From the NCBI RefSeq assembly GCF_019634815.1, contig NZ_JAHCAP010000013.1, positions 24,992 through 88,991 on the forward strand: a stretch of 64,000 bases of DNA, read 5' to 3'. The position numbers and the translations under genes are program-made. Each line of letters opens with the position of its first letter. Position 1 is the first letter of the stretch. The stretch is from Dokdonella sp. (GTDB lineage Bacteria; Pseudomonadota; Gammaproteobacteria; Xanthomonadales; Rhodanobacteraceae). The notes below the pieces were generated by a model. It had not been told where the DNA came from. It made no database searches and saw only the letters and a program-made list of their open reading frames with translations. Positions 1-9,100 of this stretch are shown piece after piece.

Positions 1-345
1 TCGGGCGCGGGCGGGGCAGGCCGCGGGGAACGCACGGCAGCGGAGCAAGCTCCGCTCCACGACGGTGGGTTTTGTAGAGTCGAGCTTGCTCGACTCGGGC
101 GCGGGCGGGGCAGGCCGCGGGGCGCGCACGGCAGCGGAGCAAGCTCCGGTCTACGTTGGAGGGCGGGTTGGGCCGAGGCAGCGGAGCAAGCTCCGCTCTA
201 CGTTGGATGGCGGGTTGGGCCGAGGCAGCGGAGCAAGCTCCGCTCTACGGCGGGTTGGGCCGGGGCAGCGGAGCAAGCTCCGCTCCACGACGGCGGGCTT
301 TGTAGAGTCGAGCTTGCTCGACTCGGGCCGTGGGCTTCGTGGAGA
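1..345. repeat. Cluster of seven GTAG-type REP palindromes
   Basis: Seven copies of one palindrome family are visible. Five lie on the minus strand (about 38-60, 132-154, 179-201, 226-248, 266-288) with core GCGGAGCTTGCTCCGC. Two lie on the plus strand (74-99 and 302-325) with core GTCGAGCTTGCTCGAC. Read in one orientation most copies begin GTAG or GTGG followed by AG, then form a stem with a CTTG loop. GTAG-headed REPs are known in Stenotrophomonas and relatives (SMAG elements) and are mobilised by RAYT transposases; no RAYT gene is in this window. The spacers also share a motif around GGCGGGTTGGGCCG, so the cluster probably grew by unit duplication. I see no gene here. Confidence 0.8.
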
Positions 346-382
346 CAGGCTGGCGTGGCTCGCCCTTCGGCAGCTGCGCACA

Positions 383-406
383 TTGCAGTGCAAAAAGGGT
401 TAGAAT
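383..406 (+). promoter_or_regulatory. Candidate promoter region for rpsO
   Basis: A TAGAAT hexamer at 401-406 resembles a sigma-70 -10 box and is preceded by a run of A and G. TTGCAG at 383-388 looks like a -35 box, but the 12-bp spacing is too short for both to belong to one promoter. The site lies between the REP cluster and rpsO, where the promoter must be. This is inference from the hexamers only. Confidence 0.35.
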
Positions 407-494
407 AGCCGGCTTCCCGCAACACCCACCCTGACGCGGATCGTGCTCTCGACAGGCCGAACCGCGCCGCATGTTCCATCAAGAGGATCCCGCC

Positions 495-764
495 ATGTCG
501 CTTTCCGTTGAACAGACTTCCAAGATCATTGCCGACTACGGTCGCGGCGCCAAGGACACCGGTTCGCCCGAAGTCCAGGTCGCACTGCTGTCGGCGCGCA
601 TCGAGCACTTGTCCAAGCATTTCGCCAGCCACGACAAGGATCACCACTCGCGTCGCGGCCTGCTCAAGATGGTCAACCAGCGCCGCAGCCTGCTCGGTTA
701 TCTCAAGGCCAAGGATGTCGAGCGCTACAAGACGCTGATCGAGCGTCTGGGACTGCGCCGCTAA
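495..764 (+). CDS. rpsO: 30S ribosomal protein S15
   Basis: Encodes an 89-residue protein with the full S15 signature, including the segments [25 protein letters not shown] and RRSLLGYL, and ends in the usual LGLRR. S15 is a primary 16S rRNA-binding protein that nucleates the platform of the small subunit. An in-frame ATG at 471 would add eight residues, but the ATG at 495 gives the family N-terminus MSLSVEQ and has AGAGGATCC upstream as ribosome-binding site. It is followed by pnp in the order conserved across proteobacteria, with a strong hairpin between the two genes. Confidence 0.97.
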   Translation: MSLSVEQTSKIIADYGRGAKDTGSPEVQVALLSARIEHLSKHFASHDKDHHSRRGLLKMVNQRRSLLGYLKAKDVERYKTLIERLGLRR

Positions 765-774
765 TCGCGCATCA

Positions 775-818
775 ACGGCTCCGGAATCGCCAATCGCGTT
801 CCGGGGCCGTTTGCTTTT
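775..818 (+). terminator. rpsO-pnp intergenic hairpin and terminator
   Basis: ACGGCTCCGGAA (775-786) pairs with TTCCGGGGCCGT (799-810) with one G-U pair, and the stem is followed by TTGCTTTT. This fits a rho-independent terminator after rpsO. In E. coli the same interval also contains RNase III processing sites that set pnp mRNA stability; whether that applies here is inference. Confidence 0.7.
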
Positions 819-932
819 GGCGTTCGTGCGCGAACGCCGCATGCAACACAGGGCGATCATCGCCGACCGCAATTCCGCATGAATCCAGGTCCGCTCCACG
901 GGGAGTGTGCCTTTCAAGACAGGACAATCAAC

Positions 933-3035
933 GTGGCAAAGACAACCAAGTCGTTCCAGTACGGTAAACACATGGTGACGCTGGAGACGGGTGAAGTCGC
1001 CCGCCAGGCTTCCGGCGCCGTGATGGTGTCGATGGATGGCACCGTCGTGCTGGTCACCGCGGTTGCCGCCGCCAAGGCCCGCGAAGGTCAGGACTTCTTT
1101 CCGCTCACCGTCGACTACGTCGAAAAGTTCTACTCCGCTGGTCGTATTCCGGGCGGCTTCTTCAAGCGCGAGGGCCGTCCGACCGAGAAGGAAACACTCA
1201 CCAGCCGCCTCATCGATCGTCCGGTGCGTCCGCTGTTCCCCGAGGACTACAAGAACGAAGTCCAGGTCATCGCCCAGGTCGTCTCGCTCAATCCCGAGGT
1301 CGACGGCGACATCGCCGCGATGATCGGCGCCTCGGCGGCCCTCTCGCTCGCCGGCATCCCGTTCAAGGGCCCGATCGGCGCGGCTCGCGTCGGTTACGCC
1401 AATGGCCAGTACATCCTCAATCCGACCAAGTCCGATCTGGCAACTTCCGAGCTCGATCTGGTCGTCGCCGGCACCTCCAACGCCGTGCTGATGGTCGAAT
1501 CCGAAGCCAAGCTGCTCAGCGAAGAGGTCATGCTCGGCGCGGTGGTGTTCGGCCACAAGTCGCTGCAGATCGTGATCAATGCGATCAACGAGTTGACCGT
1601 TGCCGCAGGCACCCAGGCTTCGACCTGGACCGCGCCGGCCAAGAACGAGGCGCTGATCGGTGCGCTCAAGGAAGCCGTGGGCAGCAAGCTCGCGCAGGCC
1701 TTCCAGATCCGCGACAAGCTGCAGCGCCGCGACGCGATCGCGGTGATCAAGCAGGACGCGCAGGTCGCGCTGGCGGGCCGCGTTGAAGCCGAAGGCTGGG
1801 CTGTGGGCGACGTCGCCAAGGAATTCGGCGAACTCGAATACCACACCCTGCGCGATGCCGTGCTCGCCACTAAGGTGCGCATCGACGGCCGCCAGCTCGA
1901 CGACATCCGCCCGATCACCTGCCGCGTCGGCGTGCTGCCGCGCACGCACGGCTCGGCGCTGTTCACGCGCGGCGAGACGCAGGCGCTGGTCACGGTCACG
2001 CTGGGCACCACCCGCGATGCGCAGATCATCGACGCGCCCGAAGGCGAATCCAAGGACGCCTTCCTGTTCCATTACAACTTCCCGCCGTTCTCGGTCGGTG
2101 AGTGCGGCCGCTTCGGCGCGCCCAAGCGCCGCGAAATCGGCCACGGCCGCCTCGCCAAGCGTGGCGTGCAGGCGGTCAAGCCGACGATTGAGGCCTTCCC
2201 CTACGTGCTGCGCGTGGTTTCGGAAATCACCGAATCCAACGGCTCCTCGTCGATGGCCTCGGTGTGCGGTTCCTCGCTGGCGATGATGGACGCGGGCGTG
2301 CCGCTGTCGGCGCCGGTCGCCGGCATTGCGATGGGCCTGGTCAAGGAAGGCAACCAGTTCGTCGTGCTGTCCGACATCCTTGGTGACGAGGATCATCTGG
2401 GCGACATGGATTTCAAGGTCGCCGGTTCCGCCGCGGGCATCAGCGCGCTGCAGATGGACATCAAGATCGACGGCATCACCGAAGAGATCATGAAGGTCGC
2501 GCTGGAACAGGCCAAGCGCGGTCGCCTGCACATCCTCGGCGAAATGGGCAAGGTGATCAGCACCTCGCGCAATGAAATGAGCGAGTTCGCGCCGCGCCTG
2601 ATCACGATGAAGATTCATCCGGACAAGATTCGCGAAGTCATCGGCAAGGGCGGCACCACGATCCGCTCGATCACCGAAGAGACGGGTGCGACGATCGACA
2701 TCAACGATGACGGCACGGTGGTGATCGCCTCGGTCAACCGCGATGCCGGTGAAGCCGCCAAGAAGCGCATCGAGCAGATCGTTTCCGATGTCGAGCCGGG
2801 CCGCATCTACGAGGGCAAGGTCGTCAAGCTCATGGACTTCGGCGCCTTCGTCACCATCCTGCCTGGCAAGGACGGTCTCGTGCACGTCTCGCAGATTTCC
2901 AACGAGCGCGTCGAGAAGGTTTCCGACAAGCTCAAGGAAGGCGACGTGGTCAAGGTCAAGGTGCTCGAGGTCGACAAGCAGGGCCGCATCCGCCTGTCGA
3001 TGAAGGCTGTCACCGAAGACGCGCCCGCGGCGTGA
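933..3035 (+). CDS. pnp: Polyribonucleotide nucleotidyltransferase (PNPase)
   Basis: PNPase degrades RNA 3'-to-5' by phosphorolysis and is a core part of the degradosome. The 700-residue product has the family order: N-terminal RNase PH domain ([21 protein letters not shown]), helical linker, second RNase PH domain ([39 protein letters not shown]), KH domain ([15 protein letters not shown]) and a C-terminal S1 domain ([15 protein letters not shown]). The frame is open from ATG 879, but GTG 933 gives the family start (V/M)[12 protein letters not shown] and has AGGACA just upstream. It follows rpsO in the conserved pair. Confidence 0.96.
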   Translation: MAKTTKSFQYGKHMVTLETGEVARQASGAVMVSMDGTVVLVTAVAAAKAREGQDFFPLTVDYVEKFYSAGRIPGGFFKREGRPTEKETLTSRLIDRPVRPLFPEDYKNEVQVIAQVVSLNPEVDGDIAAMIGASAALSLAGIPFKGPIGAARVGYANGQYILNPTKSDLATSELDLVVAGTSNAVLMVESEAKLLSEEVMLGAVVFGHKSLQIVINAINELTVAAGTQASTWTAPAKNEALIGALKEAVGSKLAQAFQIRDKLQRRDAIAVIKQDAQVALAGRVEAEGWAVGDVAKEFGELEYHTLRDAVLATKVRIDGRQLDDIRPITCRVGVLPRTHGSALFTRGETQALVTVTLGTTRDAQIIDAPEGESKDAFLFHYNFPPFSVGECGRFGAPKRREIGHGRLAKRGVQAVKPTIEAFPYVLRVVSEITESNGSSSMASVCGSSLAMMDAGVPLSAPVAGIAMGLVKEGNQFVVLSDILGDEDHLGDMDFKVAGSAAGISALQMDIKIDGITEEIMKVALEQAKRGRLHILGEMGKVISTSRNEMSEFAPRLITMKIHPDKIREVIGKGGTTIRSITEETGATIDINDDGTVVIASVNRDAGEAAKKRIEQIVSDVEPGRIYEGKVVKLMDFGAFVTILPGKDGLVHVSQISNERVEKVSDKLKEGDVVKVKVLEVDKQGRIRLSMKAVTEDAPAA

Positions 3036-3043
3036 TTCGAGCT

Positions 3044-3106
3044 GTGGCGCCGGCCCGCCGGCGCCACGCCCAGATTGGTCCGCCGCGTCTCGTGCGGCGG
3101 ATTCCT
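3044..3106 (+). terminator. Two hairpins after pnp
   Basis: GTGGCGCCGGC (3044-3054) pairs perfectly with GCCGGCGCCAC (3057-3067). A second stem, TCCGCCGC (3079-3086) with GCGGCGGA (3094-3101), is followed by TTCCTG. Neither has a long T tract, so termination strength is uncertain, but they are the only structures between pnp and the next gene. Confidence 0.45.
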
Positions 3107-3144
3107 GCAAAGATGCCCACGCTGCCGACTTGATTGCGCAATCG

Positions 3145-3453
3145 ATGGCAATGCCCAGTTACGATGAAATGGCCATGCGTGTCGGCCAGCCATGCCGGCT
3201 GGAACGCTGCGACGGCAATGCGGCGGGCTCGCCGTATCCAGCGATCCTGCACTCGATCAGTGCACGGCGCGTGCACTCGGGCTACGAGCAGTTCTCGCTG
3301 CTCTTTCATTCCCGGCAGGATCAGCCGGAACAGCAAGCGATTCATGCCGCCACCTTCGATGACGGCATCAGCTGGGAAGTTTTTCTGGTGCCAGTGGCGC
3401 GCGTGGCAGAAGGCTATGCCTACGAAGCCTGCTTCAACCGCGCGCTCGGATGA
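3145..3453 (+). CDS. DUF6916-like small protein
   Basis: A protein of about 102 residues without signal peptide or membrane segment. Its C-terminal half shares a spaced pattern with the protein of the convergent gene at 3467-3868: FSL-L/I, then QP, then I, then F-D/E-D/G, then S/F-W/F-E-V/A-F, and a final Y-x(4)-F. I read both as members of the DUF6916-type family, seen beside tail-collar genes in Lysobacterales; this is from memory and not checked. The frame is open from a TTG at 3130; I chose ATG 3145, with ATG 3151 also possible. No clear Shine-Dalgarno is visible. Function is unknown. Confidence 0.6.
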   Translation: MAMPSYDEMAMRVGQPCRLERCDGNAAGSPYPAILHSISARRVHSGYEQFSLLFHSRQDQPEQQAIHAATFDDGISWEVFLVPVARVAEGYAYEACFNRALG

Positions 3454-3466
3454 TGACGCCTGCGAC

Positions 3467-3868
3467 TCAGGCGCTGCCGAACACGATCTGATAGGTCTTG
3501 CCGTCGCCGAGAATGGGTGACATGAAGGCTTCGAAGCTCGGACCGGCGCCTTCAAAGCGGTAGATGCCTTCGGCAATCGGCTGTCCGGGGTCACCGCGCA
3601 GGATCAGCGAAAAACCCTTCACAGGTGCATGCGCCGCGCCTGCACGGGCGCGTGATTCCGGATGTGCCACCTCGATCAGCTTGAGCGTGTTGCGCCGGCC
3701 GTTGTCGTCGACGGCGGTCAGCGAACGACCGACCAGGTTCGCGTAACGGGTGTATCCCGAATCATTGCGTGCGGAATCCGCGGCGCCCGTGGCGCGCGCA
3801 CCCATCGAGACCATGACCAGGCCTGCTGCAGCGGCTTGCTGGAGAAAGCGGCGACGAGAGCTGTGCAT
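3467..3868 (-). CDS. Tat-exported DUF6916-like protein
   Basis: A protein of 133 residues that starts with a twin-arginine signal (SSRRRFLQQAAAAG, hydrophobic stretch, then ARA-T), so it should be folded in the cytoplasm and exported by Tat. The mature part carries the same pattern as the 3145-3453 protein (GFSLILRG, GIYRFEG, FEAFMSP, YQIVFG). The frame is open to 3883, but the ATG at 3868 places the RRRF motif at the normal distance from the N-terminus. It converges with the first copy and diverges from the tail-collar genes. A cytoplasmic and an exported paralogue side by side is unusual. Function is unknown. Confidence 0.65.
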   Translation of the reverse strand: MHSSRRRFLQQAAAAGLVMVSMGARATGAADSARNDSGYTRYANLVGRSLTAVDDNGRRNTLKLIEVAHPESRARAGAAHAPVKGFSLILRGDPGQPIAEGIYRFEGAGPSFEAFMSPILGDGKTYQIVFGSA

Positions 3869-4019
3869 GATGGCAATCCGCAAGGCGATGCCGGCAGTCT
3901 AGCAGCGAATTCATTCGGTGCGGATGCAAATCGAAATCAAGCCTGCTTCTTGTGTGCATCGGACATCAGGGATACGATCCGGAATCCGCGCAACATCATT
4001 CTGCAACAGGGGCAGAACC

Positions 4020-4538
4020 ATGGATCCATTCATCGGCGAAGTGCGCATCTTCGGTTTCTATTTCGCACCCCGCAATTGGGCGCTCTGCAACGGCCAGCTC
4101 TTGCCGATCAGCCAGAATACCGCCTTGTTTTCCCTGCTCGGCACCATGTACGGCGGCAACGGAGTCCAGACCTTTGCCTTGCCCGACCTGCGCAGCCGTC
4201 TGCCCAGCGGGTTCGATTCGCAGGGCAGTGGCATGGGACCGATGCTGGGTGAGACCGGTGGAGTCGAGAGCGTGACACTCACCTCCAACCAGATGCCCGC
4301 TCATGTTCATGGAGTCAATGCTGCCGCGACGGCCGATGCCGGAACACCCGGTGCAACGGCGGTGCTGGCCTCCAGCGCGAGCGCGGTGCCCTACCGCAGC
4401 GGCGCCAGCGCAAATGTGCCGTTGGCGGCAGCGACTGTTTCACCCACAGGCGGCAATCAGCCCCATTCGAACATGCAGCCCTTTCTCACGGTCAGTTTCG
4501 CGATCGCGCTGACGGGCATTTTCCCGTCCCGAAATTGA
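4020..4538 (+). CDS. Phage tail collar domain protein, copy 1 (MdpB-like)
   Basis: A 172-residue protein starting MDPFIGEVRIFGFYFAP, the hallmark of the tail-collar or microcystin-dependent-protein family. Further family marks are NWALCNGQLLPI, ALFSLLGTMYGGNGVQTFALPDLR and a C-terminal NMQPFLTVSFAIALTGIFPS. In phages this fold is in receptor-binding tail fibres. Outside prophages its role is unknown. The frame is open from 3918, but ATG 4020 with AGGGG upstream gives the family N-terminus. It is the first of three tandem paralogues, 9 bp before the next. No other phage gene is nearby. Confidence 0.88.
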   Translation: MDPFIGEVRIFGFYFAPRNWALCNGQLLPISQNTALFSLLGTMYGGNGVQTFALPDLRSRLPSGFDSQGSGMGPMLGETGGVESVTLTSNQMPAHVHGVNAAATADAGTPGATAVLASSASAVPYRSGASANVPLAAATVSPTGGNQPHSNMQPFLTVSFAIALTGIFPSRN

Positions 4539-4547
4539 GCACAAGCC

Positions 4548-5066
4548 ATGTCCATACCCTTCCTTGGTGAAATCCGCCTGTTCGGCCTCAATTTCGCGCC
4601 GGTTGGATGGCAGTCCTGCGATGGCAGCTTGCTGCAGATCGCCGAATACAGTGCCTTGTTTGCCTTGCTCGGCACGACCTACGGTGGCGATGGCCAGACG
4701 ACGTTCGCGGTACCCGACTTGCGCGGGCGCGCTCCGCTGCATCAGGGAACAGGGCCTGGATTGACGGGGCGTTCGCTGGGTGAGACAGGCGGCAGTGAAA
4801 GCGTGACCTTGACGGCGCAGCAGATGCCCTCGCACACGCATCCGCTCCGGGCGACCAACGCGGGAACGCGCAGCGCGGTTGCGCAGGGCAATCTGCTTGG
4901 CAGCGGCGAGGCGGACATCTACAACCGTGACACCAGCAGCGCCGTGATGCTGTCCGCGCAGCAGATTTCCGCCAGTGGTGGCTCGCAGCCGCACGAGAAC
5001 ATGCAGCCTTCCCTGTGCGTCAATATATGCATTGCGGTCGAAGGCATCTTCCCTTCCCAGAATTGA
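4548..5066 (+). CDS. Phage tail collar domain protein, copy 2 (MdpB-like)
   Basis: A 172-residue paralogue of the preceding gene: FLGEIRLFGLNFAPVGW, ALFALLGTTYGGDGQTTFAVPDLRGR and NMQPSLCVNICIAVEGIFPS. The central region (GATNAG-like, SGEADIYN) differs most from the other copies, as expected if the middle is the variable, exposed part. It starts 9 bp after copy 1 and ends 8 bp before copy 3, so the three are probably one transcript. No signal peptide is visible, so any export route is unknown. Confidence 0.88.
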   Translation: MSIPFLGEIRLFGLNFAPVGWQSCDGSLLQIAEYSALFALLGTTYGGDGQTTFAVPDLRGRAPLHQGTGPGLTGRSLGETGGSESVTLTAQQMPSHTHPLRATNAGTRSAVAQGNLLGSGEADIYNRDTSSAVMLSAQQISASGGSQPHENMQPSLCVNICIAVEGIFPSQN

Positions 5067-5074
5067 GAGCAGCG

Positions 5075-5587
5075 ATGGATCCCTATCTCGGTCAGATCAG
5101 TATCGTGGGCTTCAATTTCGCCCCGCAGGGTTGGGCGTTCTGCAATGGAGCAACCCTGTCCATTGCACAGAACACCGCGCTGTTTTCCCTGCTCGGAACG
5201 CAGTTCGGCGGCAATGGCCAGACCACGTTTCAATTGCCCAATCTCATCGGGCGCGTACCGATCGGGCAGGGGCAGGGGGCTGGCTTGTCGCCTCGCAGCA
5301 TCGGCGAGACGACCGGCGCGGCCAGCGTAACCCTGACTTCGAGCCAGATCCCTGCGCACACGCACCAGATGTCGGCGCAGAGCAGTCCAGGCGATCGTGC
5401 CAATGCCCAAGGCGCTTCGTTGGCACAAAGTGCCGACGCGCTGTACGCGAATTCGCCGCCGAGCGGCGCGCTTGCAGGAGACGCACTCGCGGCGGTTGGC
5501 GGTGGGCTGCCGCATGAGAATCGACAGCCCTTTTTGGGGGTGAATTTCGTCATCGCTTTGCAGGGCGTCTACCCGCAGCGACCGTGA
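5075..5587 (+). CDS. Phage tail collar domain protein, copy 3 (MdpB-like)
   Basis: A 170-residue third paralogue: MDPYLGQISIVGFNFAPQGW, ALFSLLGTQFGGNGQTTFQLPNLIGR, HTHQM and a C-terminus NRQPFLGVNFVIALQGVYP. The frame is open from 5015, inside copy 2, but ATG 5075 restores the family start. Its TGA overlaps the GTG start of the GNAT gene (GTGA), indicating translational coupling of the acetyltransferase to the collar genes. Confidence 0.88.
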   Translation: MDPYLGQISIVGFNFAPQGWAFCNGATLSIAQNTALFSLLGTQFGGNGQTTFQLPNLIGRVPIGQGQGAGLSPRSIGETTGAASVTLTSSQIPAHTHQMSAQSSPGDRANAQGASLAQSADALYANSPPSGALAGDALAAVGGGLPHENRQPFLGVNFVIALQGVYPQRP

Positions 5588-6105
5588 ACGCGATCACCGC
5601 CAGCGGGCAGGATGCAGAGGCAACGATCACGCTGCGTGCCTTGCATGCGAGTGACGAATCGTTCCTGCGCGGGGTTTATGCCAGCACGCGCATCGACGAG
5701 CTTGCGCCATTGGCCTGGGAGCAGGCGCAAGTCGATGCCTTCATCGACATGCAATTCCAGGCACAGTGCCAGCACTACTGGCGGCACCTCGATGTTTCGC
5801 GATTCCGGATCATCGTCTGTGACGGAATCGATGCAGGGCGCTTGTATGTCGAACGACGTGAATGCGAACTGCGCGTGGTCGATATCGCCTTGTTGCCTGC
5901 ATTCCGCAATCGCGGAATCGCGACACGGCTGCTGCGGCAACTGTTCGATGAAGCCGATCAGGACGGCCTGGTGGTGAGCATCCATGTCGAGCACAGCAAT
6001 CCGGCGCAGAACCTTTACTCGAGACTTGGTTTCGTCCTCCGTGGCGAAGCCGGCGAAGTCTACCGTTTGATGGAACGCATGCCGCGCGATGTCGCGGTGG
6101 CATGA
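5584..6105 (+). CDS. GNAT-family N-acetyltransferase
   Basis: A 173-residue acetyl-CoA-dependent transferase of the GNAT fold. Motif A is visible around VVDIALLPAFRNRGIATRLLRQL (R/Q-x-x-G-x-G/A type: RNRGIA), followed by the beta-5 and helix segment VEHSNPAQNLYSRLGF typical of the family. It starts at GTG 5584, overlapping the end of tail-collar copy 3 by four bases, so it belongs to that operon. The substrate is unknown. A GNAT gene beside tail-collar triplets seems to recur in related genomes (recollection, unverified), which suggests it modifies or serves those proteins. Confidence 0.85.
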   Translation: MNAITASGQDAEATITLRALHASDESFLRGVYASTRIDELAPLAWEQAQVDAFIDMQFQAQCQHYWRHLDVSRFRIIVCDGIDAGRLYVERRECELRVVDIALLPAFRNRGIATRLLRQLFDEADQDGLVVSIHVEHSNPAQNLYSRLGFVLRGEAGEVYRLMERMPRDVAVA

Positions 6106-6118
6106 ACAGGGGTCAATG

Positions 6119-9100
6119 ATGAAGCGCACAATCACGCAATCAGGTTTGCTGCTGGCCGGTCTGGTTCTGGGTGCCGGCTGGGTCCATGCAGGTGAAGTCA
6201 GCAACCTCAATGCCAGCGGGCCGGGAAGTCTGCGTGCGGTCGTCGCCAGCGGCGGGGTCGTCACCTTCGCCAGCGGTTTGAGCGGAACGATTGATCTGGG
6301 CGGCAGCGCGATCACCGTCCCGAATGGCACTTCAATTCAGGGCCCGGGCGCGAGCAGCCTCGTCGTGCAGGGCGGCAATGATCGCGCCTTCAACATCGCT
6401 GCGGGCGCCACGGTCACGATCAGCGGGCTCAGGATCAGTGGCAGCAACGTTGGTTCCGGGCTGACCGGCGGCGCGATCAAGAACGCAGGTGTGCTCACGC
6501 TGAACGACATGGCCCTGCAGGGCAACAGTGCAGGCGATGCAGGCGGCGCAATTTTCAACAGCGGGCAATTGACGATTCGTCGGAGCCTGCTTGCTGGCAA
6601 CTATCTCGCCGATACAACCTGTGCCAGCGGTGGTGCGATTCGCAGCCAGGGCCCGGGATCCTCGCTCACGATCGAGAGTTCCACGATCACCACCAACGCC
6701 GCAGATTCCTGCAGTGGCGGCGGCATCGGCTTCAACAACGGCAGCGCTTCGATCACGGCCAGCACAATCACCGGCAACAGTGCCGGCGCAAGTGGTGGCA
6801 ACGTCTACAAGGGCAGCAGCGCGGCCATTTTGATGCTCACGTCGAGCGTGATTGCCGACGGCAGCGCGCCGATCAATCCGGATCTGCATGGTGCCGCCGG
6901 TGGAATGACTTCGGGCGGCTACAACCTCGTGCGTAATCGTGGTGACAGCGCTGGCTATATTGCTTCCGATCTTGCCAATGGCACCGATCCACGGCTGGGA
7001 ACGCTCGCCGACAATGGCGGGCCAACCTATACGCGCTTGCCACAGGCCGACAGTGTGCTGCTGGACAAGTACTCGGCCGCTTGTGTCAATTCCGACCAGC
7101 GCGGCGTGACGCGACCGCAGGGTGCGAGCTGCGACATCGGTGCGGTCGAATACCGGCTCGATCCACTCACGGTTCAGGTCGCCGGCAATGGCAAGGTTTC
7201 GGCGGGAGCCAATCCCGTTCCGGTCAGCGGTTCGATTGCGAACTGCGCGGGAACCTGCACGGCTACCTACGATGGCGAGGGCGCGACGCCGGCGAGCGTG
7301 ACGCTCACCGCGACACCCGATGCAGGTTATCGACTCTCCGGCTGGGGCGGCGCTTGCAGCGGCAGCGCGCCGACGGCGGTGGTTGCGATGGGCGGAGCCC
7401 GCACCTGCACCGCGAGCTTCGAACCGGCCGTGGCAACGGTCACGCCGAGCGTGATCGGCGGTCATGGCACGATCAGTCCGGACACTGAGCAGCAGGTCAA
7501 CATCGGCCAAACGCTGCAGTTCACGCTCGCGCCCGAAACGAACTATCACATCGCCAGCGTCGGCGGCAGTTGCGGCGGCTCGCTCAGTGGCAATGTCTAC
7601 ACCACCGCGGCGGTGAATGGCGATTGCAGCGTCGAGGCGCACTTCGCGATCGACCAGCATACGGTCACGCCGAGCGTGATCGGCGGTCATGGCACGATCA
7701 GCCCGGATACCGCGCAGCTGGTGGATCATGGCGCGACGATCCAGTTCACGCTCGCGCCCGAAACGAACTATCACGTCGCCAGCGTCGGCGGCAGTTGCGG
7801 CGGTTCGCTCAACGGCAACCTTTACACGACTGCTGTGGTGACTGGAAATTGCAGCGTCGAGGCGCACTTCACGATCGACCAGCACACGGTCACGCCGAGC
7901 GTGATCGGCGGTCATGGCACGATCAGTCCGGACACCGCGCAGCTGGTCGATCATGGCGCGACGATCCAGTTCACGCTCGCGCCCGAAACGAACTATCACG
8001 TCGCCAGCGTCGGCGGCAGTTGCGACGGTTCGCTCAGCGGCAATGTCTACACCACCGCGGCAGTGAACGCCGATTGCAGCGTCGAAGCACACTTCACGAT
8101 CGACCAGCACACGGTCACGCCGAGCGTGATCGGCGGTCATGGCACGATCAGCCCGGATACCGCGCAGCTGGTCGATCACGGCGCGACGATCCAGTTCACG
8201 CTCGCAGCCGATCCGCATTACCATCTGGTCAATGTCGATGGCAGCTGCAACGGCTCGCTCAACGGCGATCTCTACACCACCGATGCGGTGACAGCCGATT
8301 GCACGGTGCAAGCGCACTTCGCGATCAACACCTACACGATTGGCGGCAGTGTGAGCGGCCTGATCGGCTCGGCGATGGTGCTCAAGCTCAACGGTGATCA
8401 GGATCTGCTCATCAGCGGCAATGGCAGCTTCACCTTTGCATCCGCGATCGATGATCTCAGTCCCTGGGCTGTCACGGTGGTGCAGCAGCCGGTGTCACCG
8501 AATCAGCGCTGCACGATCAGCAATGACAGCGGCACGCTCGATGGCGCCAATGTGAGCGATGTGCAGGTGCAGTGTGAGGCTCCGGTTCCGCATCTGGTCG
8601 TTTCAGTCACCGATTCGCGCGAGTACGCGCGCTACGGCATGCTGCTCGATTATGTCGTCACGGTGACCAATGACGGCAGTGGCGATGCCAACGGCATCAC
8701 CGTCCAGGCTTTGCCCTCGGACCAGCTCGATGCCACGGCCATGACCTGGGTCTGCTATGGCGCCGATGCGACGGCCCACTGCACCGACAGCGGTTCGGGC
8801 GCGTTCAGCGACTCCGCCGTCGATCTTCCGATCGGACGCACGCTGACCTGGCTGGTTTCAGCGCCTGTGCGCAATGACGCGCCCGGGCCTGGCGCCGATT
8901 TCACGATCGAGGCCGGGGCTGGCGTCAGTGCCAGCGACAGCAACATCCTGGTGTTGCTGCGCACCGGCTTCGATGTGCCCTATGGCGATGGCGCCGAACG
9001 TGCGGGCGAAGGATCCGCCTGCCAGGCACCGCTGGCGGCCAGTGCCTTGCTCGATGCCAGTTCGACCTATGTCTTCGAATTGCCGGCAGCGGTCAGTGGA

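Noticed and set aside
1..345. A CRISPR-like array from regularly repeated palindromes
   Set aside because: Spacing is irregular, the intervening sequences are themselves similar, orientation changes, and no cas genes are present. REP elements explain it.
198..3110. A 970-codon minus-strand open frame opposite rpsO and pnp
   Set aside because: It mirrors pnp in a GC-rich genome, has no recognisable domains, and is rich in R, D, H and L from reverse-complement codons. pnp on the other strand is certain.
4020..5587. A prophage remnant suggested by three tail-collar genes
   Set aside because: No integrase, terminase, capsid, portal or lysis genes nearby, and base composition is that of the chromosome. 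Tail-collar triplets occur outside phages.
6332..8317. A 661-codon minus-strand open frame with its own apparent repeats
   Set aside because: Its repeats are the reverse complement of the 225-bp units of the plus-strand surface protein.
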